Shown here: positions 1-8,746 of the stretch, in pieces
Position numbering within the stretch: position 1 is the first letter of the stretch
How the letters are laid out: every line of letters begins with the position of its first letter
Assembly (NCBI GenBank): GCA_963803495.1
Contig: CAWDMP010000002.1
Span: 2,418,001 to 2,482,000 of the forward strand
Direction: 5' to 3'
DNA length: 64,000 bases
DNA from: Persicitalea sp963803495
Lineage (GTDB): Bacteria > Bacteroidota > Bacteroidia > Cytophagales > Spirosomataceae
Notes under the pieces: generated by a model
The model's input: the letters and a program-made list of their open reading frames with translations, nothing else
Told to the model about the DNA's origin: nothing
The model's database searches: none
Made by a program: the position numbers and the translations under genes

Positions 1-1407
1 GCTGGTCAATGCGACCAAGATTTCGGGACGTACCCGGGGCGGGCTGGGCGTCGGGCTGCTCAACGCCATTACCCGAACCCAGTTCGCTACGATCGAGGAT
101 ACCGAAACGGGCCAGACCCGTCGGGTCGAAACCGACCCGACGACCAACTACAACATCGTCGTGCTGGATCAAACGCTCAAGAACAATTCGAGTGTCAGCT
201 TCATCAATACCAACGTCATGCGCGGTGGCGACGACTACAACGCCAACGTGAGCGCGGCGCTTTTCAGCCTTGTTTGACAAGAAGAACACCTACAATTTTT
301 ACGGACAAGCCACGGTGAGTCACCTGGCCTACAAGGCCGAAGGCGCCGATAATAGTACCGGGTACAGTCACGAGGTGGGTTTTGGTAAGTCGAGCGGTAA
401 TTTCACTTTCCGTATTGAGCAGGAACTGACCGATACGAAATTCACGAGCAACGATCTGGGGTACTTTCGCTACGGCAATTACATCGACTATGATTTCGAT
501 GTAGACTACCGCATCAACGAACCCAAAGGGCTGGTACAATCGCCTGCATTATAGTTTCGATGCCGGATACAGCGGGCTTTTTGCGCCCATCCAGGACATC
601 GCCACCAAGTACCAGCGCTCGAACGTAGGGGTACGGTTCAGTGCTCAAACCAGAAAATTGCACTGGATGGGACTCTCTGCCAGATATAGTCCCGGCCAGA
701 ACGACTTTTACGAGCCACGCGTGGAAGGTCTGTACTTTCGGCGGGGTAGCTACGTGTCGGGTGGTGGGTGGTTCAATACCAACGATGCCCGCAAGTACTC
801 GGTCGAGGCAAGCCTTTATGGGCGTAAGTACCAGCGATTCTACGATCTGTACAGCTACGAGGCCGAACTCCAGCAGAACTACCGCTTCAACAGTCGGTTC
901 TCGGTGCGACACAGTCTGATTTACGAGGCTCGCCCCCGCAGCATGGGCTATATGGCGAGCGACGATGTCGGCCTACCCGTTTTTGCGCTGCGCGACATCA
1001 GGACCATCAACAACATCCTGAGCTTCAAGTATAGCTTTACCAATCGGATGGGGCTGACGTTCCGCGCCCGGCACTACTCCAGCGTGGTGGACGCCCGCGA
1101 GTACTTCGCGGTGAAAGACGACGGAAATCTTTCGCCCAGAACTGAATACAATGAGAATCTGGATCGTAACGTGAATTTCTTCAACATCGACATGGTGTAT
1201 ACCTGGCAGTTTGCGCCGGGTAGCTTCGTGAATGTGGTTTGGAAAAACGCGACGGCCAACGTTTCGGATCTTGTGGGAACGGGGTACTTCGAAAATTTGC
1301 AGAGCACCCTGCAGGCGGATCAGAACAACAACGTCTCGCTCAAAATCATCTACTTCCTTGACTACCTGTCGGTAAAGCGGATGCTGAGTCGCAACCGCGA
1401 AGGGTAG
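1..1407 (+). CDS. DUF5916 family outer-membrane protein, 3' part, two frameshifts
   Basis: C-terminal part of a protein whose 5' end lies left of the window. The coding frame runs from base 2, shifts +1 near 268-269 (frame continues FDKKNTYNFYG), and shifts +1 again at about 531 (NEPKG then WYNRLHYSF), then stays open to the stop at 1407. Joined, the three pieces read as a beta-rich, Tyr/Asn-rich chain ending in WQFAPGSF, VVWKN and a final LDYL segment. These are typical of the DUF5916 C-terminal domain, a predicted outer-membrane barrel normally preceded by a family-9 carbohydrate-binding domain. Function in the family is not established. The reading frame is well preserved on both sides of each shift, so the extra bases may be sequence errors. 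Family call is from recognition of the C-terminal pattern; fairly sure. Confidence 0.75.
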
Positions 1408-1432
1408 CAGGTACCTTACTTTGCCTTCTGTT

Positions 1433-1627
1433 TTACGCAGTTTCGGCGCAGGCCTCGCCCGGTTGCTTGCCGCACACACCACAGACCGCCCCTTCTTTCT
1501 GCATGAAGGGATTGTTGCTGGCGCAGGTACCCTTGAATTCCCCATTCTTGACGAACAACAACCGGACGCTGAAAAGAAAGAATCCGAACAAAACCAGTAC
1601 GACCGAGGCAACCAGGACAGGAATCAT
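1433..1627 (-). CDS. Small membrane protein with cysteine-rich tail
   Basis: A 64-residue protein with one N-terminal hydrophobic helix (about residues 2-22, IPVLVASVVLVLFGFFLFSV) followed by a short polar tail with four cysteines, including a CxxC (CGVCGK). It is convergent with the DUF5916 gene, whose stop lies 26 bp away. Similar short helix-plus-cysteine proteins are annotated as membrane or secreted proteins in Cytophagales. The cysteine spacing (C-x13-C-x2-C-x7-C) could bind a metal or a haem-type cofactor, but no known motif is complete. Function unknown. Confidence 0.6.
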   Translation of the reverse strand: MIPVLVASVVLVLFGFFLFSVRLLFVKNGEFKGTCASNNPFMQKEGAVCGVCGKQPGEACAETA

Positions 1628-1772
1628 ATTTATTTTTTAGGTAAGGTACTAATTTCCTGGTAGCAGGAAATACAAGATAACATTTTTAGTAGAAATAGTT
1701 GCATGTAACAAAGCAAGCTATTATATTCGAAGTACTATTTCTAAACTCTATATCCTTAAAAATGATTCGATT

Positions 1773-2207
1773 ATGAAATCAGTCAAGAACATTCTCGAAG
1801 ACAAGGCCATCTCGGTGGTCTGGAGCGTGCCGCCTACCACGAGCGTCATCGACACGCTGCATTTGCTATCGGAAAAGAACATTGGAGCGGTCGTTGTGCT
1901 GGATGGCGCGGCCCTTGTGGGCATTTTTTCGGAACGCGACTACGCCCGCAAAGGCATCATCCAGGGGCGCAAGGCCAAAAGCACGCCCATCTCCGAAGTA
2001 ATGACGCCTAAGGTATTCACCGTCGACCCCGAAATGAGCATTCAGGAATGCATGAAATTGCTGAGCGGGAAGCGAATTCGGCATTTGCCCGTCATGGAAG
2101 CAAATAAAGTAGTGGGTGTCATCAGCATTGGCGACATCGTCAACTCGATCATGAGCGAGCAGAAGCAACACATCCAGTTTCTGGAACAGTACATCACGCA
2201 ATCCTGA
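1773..2207 (+). CDS. CBS-domain protein (two CBS modules)
   Basis: A 144-residue protein made almost entirely of a tandem CBS pair (Bateman module). The first CBS spans about residues 8-65 with GIFSERDYARK, the second about 75-130 with HLPVMEANKVVGVISIGDIV. Bateman modules bind adenine nucleotides and usually regulate a partner. This stand-alone form, with the IFSERDY segment, is common in bacteria, and its partner is unknown. An AT-rich leader of about 100 bp precedes it and a clear terminator follows, so it is probably transcribed alone. Confidence 0.88.
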   Translation: MKSVKNILEDKAISVVWSVPPTTSVIDTLHLLSEKNIGAVVVLDGAALVGIFSERDYARKGIIQGRKAKSTPISEVMTPKVFTVDPEMSIQECMKLLSGKRIRHLPVMEANKVVGVISIGDIVNSIMSEQKQHIQFLEQYITQS

Positions 2208-2241
2208 GCAGAAAAAACGTTCATGGTACTTAAGCTTACCA

Positions 2242-2270
2242 CCGCCCTTCTGACGAAGGGCGGTTTTTTT
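2242..2270 (+). terminator. Rho-independent terminator after the CBS gene
   Basis: A 9-bp GC-rich stem (CCGCCCTTC / GAAGGGCGG) with a TGAC loop, followed by seven T residues. It lies 35 bp after the CBS stop codon. Confidence 0.9.
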
Positions 2271-2280
2271 ATGTTCCGGC

Positions 2281-2317
2281 TGTTCGGAATCGGACAGTGG
2301 GTGTCCGCTATCGGTCA
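2281..2317. promoter_or_regulatory. Paired 16-bp palindromes, candidate activator site
   Basis: Two imperfect copies of the palindrome TGTCCG-N4-CGGACA: TGTTCGGAATCGGACA (2281-2296) and TGTCCGCTATCGGTCA (2302-2317). Their starts are 21 bp apart, so they sit on the same helix face. The same pair with the same spacing lies upstream of the ABC permease at 26199-26235. The pair is followed after 53 bp by a TGG...ACTTTTGA element at 2371. The arrangement resembles a two-site upstream activating sequence; the protein that binds it is not known from this window. Confidence 0.6.
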
Positions 2318-2370
2318 TTGTTTCAAAATGATTAATACTCAAAGGACTGATAGTCAGTGAATCGTTACGG

Positions 2371-2386
2371 TGGTACGGACTTTTGA
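2371..2386 (+). promoter_or_regulatory. Promoter-like element shared with the ABC permease leader
   Basis: TGGTACGGACTTTTGA, nearly matched by TGGGTATGACTTTTGA at 26288-26303. Both follow the second upstream palindrome by 52-53 bp and precede the gene start by about 100 bp. It resembles a sigma-54 promoter (TGGCACG-N4-TTGC) but is one base longer and has GA where GC is expected. Sigma-54 use is therefore only inferred. Confidence 0.4.
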
Positions 2387-2485
2387 TAAGTGCTATTCAA
2401 CAAACTTTCTGAAAAATAAATAGCCGACGAGTGCAACCTATTTCACCCCAACCCCATCCATTAGGAAACAAACCCCCTGAATGCC

Positions 2486-3526
2486 ATGAAAATCAAACCC
2501 CTGTACCTCGTGCTTTTTGCTTGCCTGCTGAGCGCAAGTACCTACGCCCAACGCAACGGCGATCGGCCTTATTTCACCAAGGATTTCTCGGAAAGCTACC
2601 TCGAATCCGTCAAGGTACGCACCAGCGGCGGCTCTATATCGGTGGCGGGCGACCAGCAGAGCGGCGTCCGCGTCGAGATGTACGTCCGGGGCAACAGTTG
2701 GAACGGTAGCGACCTCAGCGACGACGAAATCGAGAACCGTCTGAAAGGCTACGCCATCACGATTCGGCGCGAAAACAACCAGGTGGTCGCTATTGCCGAA
2801 CCCAGGGATCGCGGCGGCATGAACTGGAAAAAAGGCCTGTCGATCGCTTTTAAAGTGTACACGCCGCGCAATTTTACTACTGATCTCAAAACCAGCGGCG
2901 GAAGTATCCAACTGGAATCGCTTACCGGAGAGCAAAACTTTACGACCAGCGGCGGTAGCATCGATGTCGAAAATTTGAAGGGTAAAATTCGGGGACGCAC
3001 CTCGGGCGGTAGCATCAAAGCCAACCGCTGCTCCGACGATGTCGACCTCATCACGAGCGGCGGCAGCATTCGGGCTGACGACATGATCGGTACTATTCGC
3101 CTCATCACCAGCGGGGGGAGCATCGATCTTGAAAACCTGGAAGGAAAAATTCAAGCCACTACCAGCGGCGGCGGCATCCGGGCCGAGGGCATCCGGGGCG
3201 AGCTTGACACGCGTACCTCGGGCGGTTCCATCCGGCTCAAAAACCTGGCCGCCAGCGTGAAGGCCAGTACCAGCGCGGGCAGCATCGAGGCCGACTTCGA
3301 CCGGCTGGGCGACTACGTCTCGCTCTCGACTTCGGCGGGCAACGTGCGGGTGAGCATGCCCCTCAACCAAGGCATGGACCTGGATTTGCGCGGTAATCGC
3401 GTCTCGATCCCGCTCCGCAACTTCGACGGCCGTTCCGACAAAGACCGCGTACAGGGCAGCCTCAATGGCGGTGGTATCTCCGTCAAGCTATCGGCCAATA
3501 GCGGCAACGTGTACGTCAATCAGTAA
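2486..3526 (+). CDS. DUF4097-type beta-strand repeat protein, secreted
   Basis: A 346-residue protein with a signal peptide (MKIKPLYLVLFACLLSASTYA, cut before Q). The mature part carries about ten repeats of a TSGGSI-type motif spaced roughly 15-22 residues apart (residues about 45-300), drifting to TSAGSI/TSAGNV near the end. This is the DUF4097 putative-adhesin pattern, predicted to fold as a beta-solenoid with one motif per turn. Ligand and function are unknown. The start at 2486 gives an immediate leader peptide. An upstream palindrome pair suggests regulated expression, possibly shared with the ABC permease at 26.4 kb. Confidence 0.85.
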   Translation: MKIKPLYLVLFACLLSASTYAQRNGDRPYFTKDFSESYLESVKVRTSGGSISVAGDQQSGVRVEMYVRGNSWNGSDLSDDEIENRLKGYAITIRRENNQVVAIAEPRDRGGMNWKKGLSIAFKVYTPRNFTTDLKTSGGSIQLESLTGEQNFTTSGGSIDVENLKGKIRGRTSGGSIKANRCSDDVDLITSGGSIRADDMIGTIRLITSGGSIDLENLEGKIQATTSGGGIRAEGIRGELDTRTSGGSIRLKNLAASVKASTSAGSIEADFDRLGDYVSLSTSAGNVRVSMPLNQGMDLDLRGNRVSIPLRNFDGRSDKDRVQGSLNGGGISVKLSANSGNVYVNQ

Positions 3527-3618
3527 TTGGCTTTCGGCTTTCGGCCGTCGGCTTTTTGCGCTTGATTGTCTTACAGAAAACATTTATTAGCGATGAAAGG
3601 GATCGACCGTCCCCGCAG

Positions 3619-3644
3619 GAGCACCCCGAAACGGGTGCTCTTTT
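3619..3644 (+). terminator. Terminator after the DUF4097 gene
   Basis: An 8-bp stem (GAGCACCC / GGGTGCTC) with a 6-base loop, followed by TTTT. It separates the convergent DUF4097 and thioredoxin-fold genes. Confidence 0.75.
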
Positions 3645-3647
3645 GCG

Positions 3648-4886
3648 TCATTCGGCCACCAGCTTGTCGATCAGGCGGTCGAAGTCGGCTACGAACTCGT
3701 CGTAGTACTTGCCCGTGCCGGGTCCCGAGAAGCCGGTGTGAATATTACGCACCTTGTGGTTTTTGTCGAGCACGATCGTCGTCGGGAACGACATGATGTG
3801 GTTGAGCGCGGGCAAAGCCGCCGAGGCCGAATCCTTGTCGCTGGTACCAGCCAGCAGCAGCGGGTAGTACACATCGTAGCGCTGGGACATCTTGCGAAGC
3901 TTGGGCGCGGATTCTTTCAAGTCGCCCGATCGCTCGAAGGCCAGGCCTACGATTTCGATGCCTCGGTCGCGGTTCCGCTTGTACCAGGGCGACAGGAAGC
4001 GTGTCTCGTCCATGCAGTTGGGACACCACGAACCCATGATCTGCACCACCACGACCTTATCTTTAAAAGCCGCATCCTGCAACGATACCATATTGCCGTC
4101 GGCGTTGGGAAATTTGAAATCGAAGGTTTCGTAGCCAGGGTTGAGGTAGGTCAGCGCGTTGGCATCGGGCAGGGCGGCGTTGGCATCGGGGCGGGCGGTC
4201 CAGGTTTCACGATCGTCCAGACCGTAAAAGGCGTCGCCTTGCAAAGTACCGTCGGCCTGCAAGGCCGCCACAAACAGAAACACATGCGAGCCATCGAAGC
4301 AGGAAAGGTACATGCTGTCGCCTTTCACATTGCCGGCCAGGTACCGGTAGTCGCCGGTCGCGGTAAGAAAGGTACCACTGAGTTCGGAGCCTTTTTGCTC
4401 AAATATTCCCACGGCCTCGTAGTTATCCGCCGGGTCCTCAGTGCGGAATGTGACAGCCCACTTGCCATCCACCGAAGCAGTCGTTTCGCTGGCCGGGAAA
4501 AAGCGGTATTCCTCGCCGTAGGTAGCTTCAAAAGGCAGATCGCCCACAACTTCGCCCAATCGGCTTTGCCGCCAGACGCCCGTCAGGCGGTCTTCACCAA
4601 CCTTGGCTATCAACTCCGAATCGTACAAGCTCATCGGTACGTGCAGGGAGTCGTTTTCGACGTAGGCCGTATCCATTTTAAATCGTTCGGTACCATTCAG
4701 CGCGTAGGCTGAGTAGGTTTTTCCGTCGGAATTGGCCTCAATGTCGAGCAGGAAAGGCAGCGTGTGGCCGTCGCGCTCAAGCGTGGCCCGCCAGGTACCC
4801 GACCTGACGATGGGCACCGTGTCCAAATCACAACTCAGAAAAAAGGAGCCGATACAAAAGATGCAAATCGCGGCTAATAATTTCAT
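3648..4886 (-). CDS. TlpA-like thioredoxin-fold lipoprotein
   Basis: About 412 residues. The start at 4886 is preferred over an upstream ATG because it gives a lipoprotein leader ending in FFLSC. An N-terminal beta-rich region (about residues 30-250) is followed by a C-terminal thioredoxin-like domain (about 265-405) with the redox motif GSWCPNCMDE and the cis-proline region SFPTTIVLD. This is the Bacteroidota TlpA/ResA type of envelope thiol-disulphide reductase, anchored to a membrane and facing the periplasm. Substrates are unknown. It sits directly upstream of, and divergent from, the dcw cluster, where mraZ would normally be expected. Confidence 0.85.
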   Translation of the reverse strand: MKLLAAICIFCIGSFFLSCDLDTVPIVRSGTWRATLERDGHTLPFLLDIEANSDGKTYSAYALNGTERFKMDTAYVENDSLHVPMSLYDSELIAKVGEDRLTGVWRQSRLGEVVGDLPFEATYGEEYRFFPASETTASVDGKWAVTFRTEDPADNYEAVGIFEQKGSELSGTFLTATGDYRYLAGNVKGDSMYLSCFDGSHVFLFVAALQADGTLQGDAFYGLDDRETWTARPDANAALPDANALTYLNPGYETFDFKFPNADGNMVSLQDAAFKDKVVVVQIMGSWCPNCMDETRFLSPWYKRNRDRGIEIVGLAFERSGDLKESAPKLRKMSQRYDVYYPLLLAGTSDKDSASAALPALNHIMSFPTTIVLDKNHKVRNIHTGFSGPGTGKYYDEFVADFDRLIDKLVAE

Positions 4887-5061
4887 TTCAAGGGGGTTGT
4901 ATAGTAAAATAAGAACGGTACCCAAAATTAAATTCGGGTACCGAGGCCGGGCTTCCCCCGGAAAAATAGTAGGTTTGTAACGGGCTCATCGTCAAATTTA
5001 GTTCCGGTGGCCCGAGCCGCGCAAAGGTCGCTACGGCTCCGCTGTTTTGAAAATCAAATCG

Positions 5062-6018
5062 ATGCCAATTTCCACCGCCTACCACGCCCCCGTTATGCTG
5101 GCCGAATGCCTAGATGGCCTGGCCATCAGGCCCGAGGGTACCTACGTGGACGTAACCTTCGGCGGTGGCGGCCACGCGCGGGCCATTTTAGCCCAACTTA
5201 CCACGGGGCGGCTGCTGGTGTTCGACCAGGATGCCGACGCCCTGGCCAATGCCGCCGAATTTCGGGATGACCCGAGTTTCACGTTCATCGCGGCCAATTT
5301 CCGGCACCTCAACCGGTACCTGCGCTTGCACAAAGCCGGACCGGTAGACGGCATTCTGGCCGACCTGGGCGTGTCGTCGCATCAGTTCGATACCGCCGAG
5401 CGGGGGTTTTCGACCCGCTTCGAGGCCGAGCTCGACATGCGCATGAACCAGCAGGGCGAGCGCAACGCGCGGCAGATTTTGAACGAGTACAGCGCCGAGG
5501 AACTGCAGAACGTGCTGGGCCGCTACGGCGAAGTACACAACGCCCGCACGCTGGCCGGGGCGATTTTTGCTGCCCGCCACAATGCGCCACTCCGCACTGT
5601 CAACGACCTGAAAGCCATCGCCGAGCGTTACGCCCCCAAGCACCGCGAAAACAAGTACTTCGCCCAGATATTCCAGGCGCTACGCATCGAGGTAAACGAG
5701 GAAATGACGGTACTGGAAGAATTTTTGCTCCAAACGCCCGACGCGCTCAAGCCCGGCGGGCGGCTGGTCGTAATGTCGTACCACTCGCTGGAAGACCGAT
5801 TGGTAAAGAATTTTATCAACAAAGGAAAACTCGACGGTACGGAAGAAAAAGACTTTTACGGCAACCAGTTAAAGCCCTTTCGCGCCATCAACCGCAAACC
5901 CATCGAGGCTTCCGCCGAAGAGGTGGAGCAAAATCCCAGGGCCCGAAGTGCGAAGTTGCGGGTAGCAGAGAAGGAAGTTAAGGAGGTCCAGAGGTCCAAA
6001 GTGGGCCGTGGCAAGTGA
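5062..6018 (+). CDS. rsmH: 16S rRNA (cytosine-1402-N4)-methyltransferase RsmH
   Basis: A 318-residue SAM-dependent enzyme that N4-methylates C1402 in the 16S rRNA decoding centre. It shows the family opening YHAPVMLAECL, the SAM-binding loop DVTFGGGGHARAIL, DGILADLGVSSHQFD, ERGFSTR, the FQALRIEVNEE segment and MSYHSLEDRLVKNF. ATG 5062 is chosen over an in-frame TTG 15 bases earlier because alignment begins at the HAPVM block. It is the first gene of the truncated dcw cluster; the FtsL gene follows after 34 bp. No mraZ precedes it. Confidence 0.96.
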   Translation: MPISTAYHAPVMLAECLDGLAIRPEGTYVDVTFGGGGHARAILAQLTTGRLLVFDQDADALANAAEFRDDPSFTFIAANFRHLNRYLRLHKAGPVDGILADLGVSSHQFDTAERGFSTRFEAELDMRMNQQGERNARQILNEYSAEELQNVLGRYGEVHNARTLAGAIFAARHNAPLRTVNDLKAIAERYAPKHRENKYFAQIFQALRIEVNEEMTVLEEFLLQTPDALKPGGRLVVMSYHSLEDRLVKNFINKGKLDGTEEKDFYGNQLKPFRAINRKPIEASAEEVEQNPRARSAKLRVAEKEVKEVQRSKVGRGK

Positions 6019-6052
6019 TAAACAAATAAACGCATAAACAAATAAACAACGA

Positions 6053-6457
6053 ATGACTCGTAACCGCCGCCGTCCCGCGCCTAAGGTACCGAAGCCCCGG
6101 CGCGAGTATTCGTTTTACAAATGGGTGAATCGCTTCTTACCGCTGGAAAAGGTTTTTGCCGAGAAACCCGACGGCAGCCAGGACAAAGTACCTGTGCAGT
6201 ACTTCTATTACTTCCTGTGGGTCGTGTTTCTGTTGGTGGCGTATGAATGGGTAGGCTACACATCGGAGAAATACGTGCGGCAAAGCATTTCGCTCAAGAA
6301 GCAAGTCGAGGGATTACGGGCCGAGTACACCACCACCAAGGCCGACTACATGCGCAGCGGCAAGCAGTCGGTCGTGGCCGAGAAGGTGAAGCCCATGGGA
6401 CTGGAAGAAAACCTTACGCCGCCTTTAAAAATCGTCTCGCCTTCCTCGGAGCGGTAG
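6053..6457 (+). CDS. ftsL: FtsL-like cell-division protein
   Basis: A 134-residue protein with a basic, proline-rich cytoplasmic head (NRRRPAPKVPKPRRE), one membrane helix at about residues 50-67 (YYFLWVVFLLVAYEWVGY) and a short coiled-coil-like periplasmic tail. Sequence identity in this family is low; the call rests on topology and on its position between rsmH and ftsI. In the divisome FtsL pairs with FtsB/DivIC and links to FtsQ and FtsI. Confidence 0.8.
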   Translation: MTRNRRRPAPKVPKPRREYSFYKWVNRFLPLEKVFAEKPDGSQDKVPVQYFYYFLWVVFLLVAYEWVGYTSEKYVRQSISLKKQVEGLRAEYTTTKADYMRSGKQSVVAEKVKPMGLEENLTPPLKIVSPSSER

Positions 6458-6494
6458 GTTTGGAGGAGGTAGAACTACCCATAAAATCAGAAAG

Positions 6495-8693
6495 ATGAAA
6501 CGCGCAAAAGTTCCAAAGAAGGTCAACGAAAAGCAAGCCCTGATTTACCGCGCCTACACGGTGGCGGGATTGCTTTTCCTCCTCTCCTTGTTGGTCGTTG
6601 GCAAGCTCGTGTACGTGCAGTACTTCGATGTGTTTCAAGACGCCAAAAATCCTAAGGAAACCGCCGCGATCAGTTGGGCCGAGCGCGCCGAACGCAATAA
6701 CATCAGGCTGGAAAAACTACCGGCCATGCGCGGCAACATCTACGCCAACGACGGGAGCCTGCTGGCCACCTCCCTGCCCTACTATTACGTGGGGCTCGAC
6801 ACGCACACGGCGAGTGCGGTTTATTTCGATGCCAATTTCGAAACGCTGCTCGATAGTCTGGCGCAGTTTTTCGGGCCGCAGACCAGGGCCAAGTTTCGCA
6901 GGGACATTCTCAAAAGGCGCGGACGGTCCGACCGCTACTACCTGCCGCTGTCCAACAAACCCATCACCTACAAGCAAAAGCTCCGAATGGAGCAGTGGCC
7001 CTTCTTCGATCCCAACCGGCGGCGCGGCGGCAAGTTCGACGTCGAGTACCGCCGCTATCACCCGTTTTCGCCCATGGCCGACCGCACCATCGGCACCTTC
7101 GACCGCGTGAGCGGCAAAGGTACGCGGGGCCTGGAGGCTAGTTTCAACAAGCAGTTGTCGGGTACTACGGGCGTAAGCTGGGTGCAGCTGCAATCCGACG
7201 CCGTGCGGGTACCGCTGGCCGATGCCGTCAACGTGCAGCCCGAGCCGGGCTACGACATCCACACCACGCTCGACATCAACTTCCAGGATGTAGCCGAATC
7301 GGCTTTGAAGAAAGCTTTGGACGAATTTCAGGCTAACTTTGGCTGCGTGGTCGTGATGGAAGTGGCCACGGGCAAGATCAAGGCGCTTTCCAACCTCACC
7401 CGCAAAGGGCCCGACAAATTTGTCGACGACAACAACTACGCCCTCACGCTGGCGGTCGATCCCGGCTCTACTTTCAAGCTGGCCACGATGATGGCCGTTT
7501 TGGAAGAAACCGGCATCGACCCCGACAAAGTGTGGGTCGATACGGGTAAGAACCCCACGATGGTGTACCGCCGGTTCCGGATACGCGATGCGCACCGCGT
7601 GGGCTTTGGTAAAATCACGGCCAGCGAGGTACTTGAAAAGTCGTCGAACATCGGTACGCACCTGCTGATGCAGAAGTACTTCTACGACCAGCCCGACAAG
7701 TATTTGGGCTACATCGAAAAATTTCGCCTCAAGAACCTGACCGGCCTGCACATGAAGGGCGAGGCGGTACCCTTTATCCGCGACCGCAACACCCAATGGT
7801 ACAAGACGGCCCTCACGGCGATGTCTTACGGCTACGATATGCGGCTGGCCCCGATTCAGATTCTGACGTTCTACAACGCCGTAGCCAACAGCGGCTACTG
7901 GGTACGGCCGATGATTGTGGACCAAATCCGCAATTCGAGCGAGATCGTGAATACCTACGAATCGTACGTTACGTCCAAGCCGATCTGTTCGCCCCGCACG
8001 GCGAAGTACCTGCAGAGTATGCTGGAAGGCGTCGTGCAACGGGGCACCGCCCCCGGCCTGAAAGACACGCCCTACCGCGTGGCGGGCAAAACGGGTACCG
8101 CCCAAAAAATAGTCAGCGGCCAGTACGTCAAGAGCCGGGGCCTGCGCGCCTCCTTCGTGGGGTACTTCCCCGCCGACCGTCCCAAGTACAGTTGTATCGT
8201 GATGGTCGACAACTCGGTGGGAGGCGCTTCCGACCTCTATGCGGGTACGGTGGCCGCGCCGGTGTTCAAGCAGGTGGCCGACCGGATTTATGCCTACGAC
8301 CTCAGCCTGCACCAGCCTACCGAGTTGAAGTCCACAGAAATCGGGAAGCCCGTGCAATGGGCCGGACGGGCCGACGGGGCCCGGGCCATGGCCGAAGCGC
8401 TGCATCTCAGTCCACCACCCGAAGCCGAGGCCGACGGTACACTCCCGCCCGACTCCGTGAACTGGCTGCTGGCCAGTACCGGCGCTCAGGGTAAAACCGA
8501 CTGGAAACCCCGCTCCATTGAGGAAGGCGAAGTACCCGATTTGCGCGGGATGGCGCTCCGCGATGCGCTTTTCATTATGGAAAACAAAGGTTTTCGGGTC
8601 AATTTCAAAGGTAATGGCAAGGTCGTTTCACAATCGCCCAAGCCGGGTAGTAGGGTCGATGGGGAGAAGAAGATTCTGCTGGGGTTGCAGTAG
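6495..8693 (+). CDS. ftsI: Peptidoglycan transpeptidase FtsI (PBP3) with PASTA domain
   Basis: A 732-residue class B penicillin-binding protein that crosslinks septal peptidoglycan. There is one N-terminal membrane helix (about residues 23-45), a dimerisation region containing RGNIYANDG, and a transpeptidase domain with the catalytic SxxK in GSTFK (near residue 324), SSN (near 381) and KTGT (near 531). The C-terminal about 55 residues form one PASTA domain (PDLRGMALRDALFIMENKGF). It is co-directional with its neighbours, 37 bp after ftsL. Confidence 0.95.
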   Translation: MKRAKVPKKVNEKQALIYRAYTVAGLLFLLSLLVVGKLVYVQYFDVFQDAKNPKETAAISWAERAERNNIRLEKLPAMRGNIYANDGSLLATSLPYYYVGLDTHTASAVYFDANFETLLDSLAQFFGPQTRAKFRRDILKRRGRSDRYYLPLSNKPITYKQKLRMEQWPFFDPNRRRGGKFDVEYRRYHPFSPMADRTIGTFDRVSGKGTRGLEASFNKQLSGTTGVSWVQLQSDAVRVPLADAVNVQPEPGYDIHTTLDINFQDVAESALKKALDEFQANFGCVVVMEVATGKIKALSNLTRKGPDKFVDDNNYALTLAVDPGSTFKLATMMAVLEETGIDPDKVWVDTGKNPTMVYRRFRIRDAHRVGFGKITASEVLEKSSNIGTHLLMQKYFYDQPDKYLGYIEKFRLKNLTGLHMKGEAVPFIRDRNTQWYKTALTAMSYGYDMRLAPIQILTFYNAVANSGYWVRPMIVDQIRNSSEIVNTYESYVTSKPICSPRTAKYLQSMLEGVVQRGTAPGLKDTPYRVAGKTGTAQKIVSGQYVKSRGLRASFVGYFPADRPKYSCIVMVDNSVGGASDLYAGTVAAPVFKQVADRIYAYDLSLHQPTELKSTEIGKPVQWAGRADGARAMAEALHLSPPPEAEADGTLPPDSVNWLLASTGAQGKTDWKPRSIEEGEVPDLRGMALRDALFIMENKGFRVNFKGNGKVVSQSPKPGSRVDGEKKILLGLQ

Positions 8694-8746
8694 CGGGGCT
8701 CTTTTTTTATTTTTTTTGTAAAAAAACTTAGTGCTGTTCTTGAAAG

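Noticed and set aside
2371..2386. Calling this element a definite sigma-54 promoter.
   Set aside because: The spacing is one base too long and the GC of the -12 box is absent; kept only as promoter-like.
2438..3370. A 310-codon open frame on the minus strand opposite the DUF4097 gene.
   Set aside because: It is the complement of a repetitive GC-rich gene; its composition (Ala/Asp/Val repeats) mirrors the TSGGS codons and it has no domain.
6717..8405. A 562-codon open frame on the minus strand inside ftsI.
   Set aside because: Shadow of a GC-rich gene; the plus strand carries all penicillin-binding-protein motifs.
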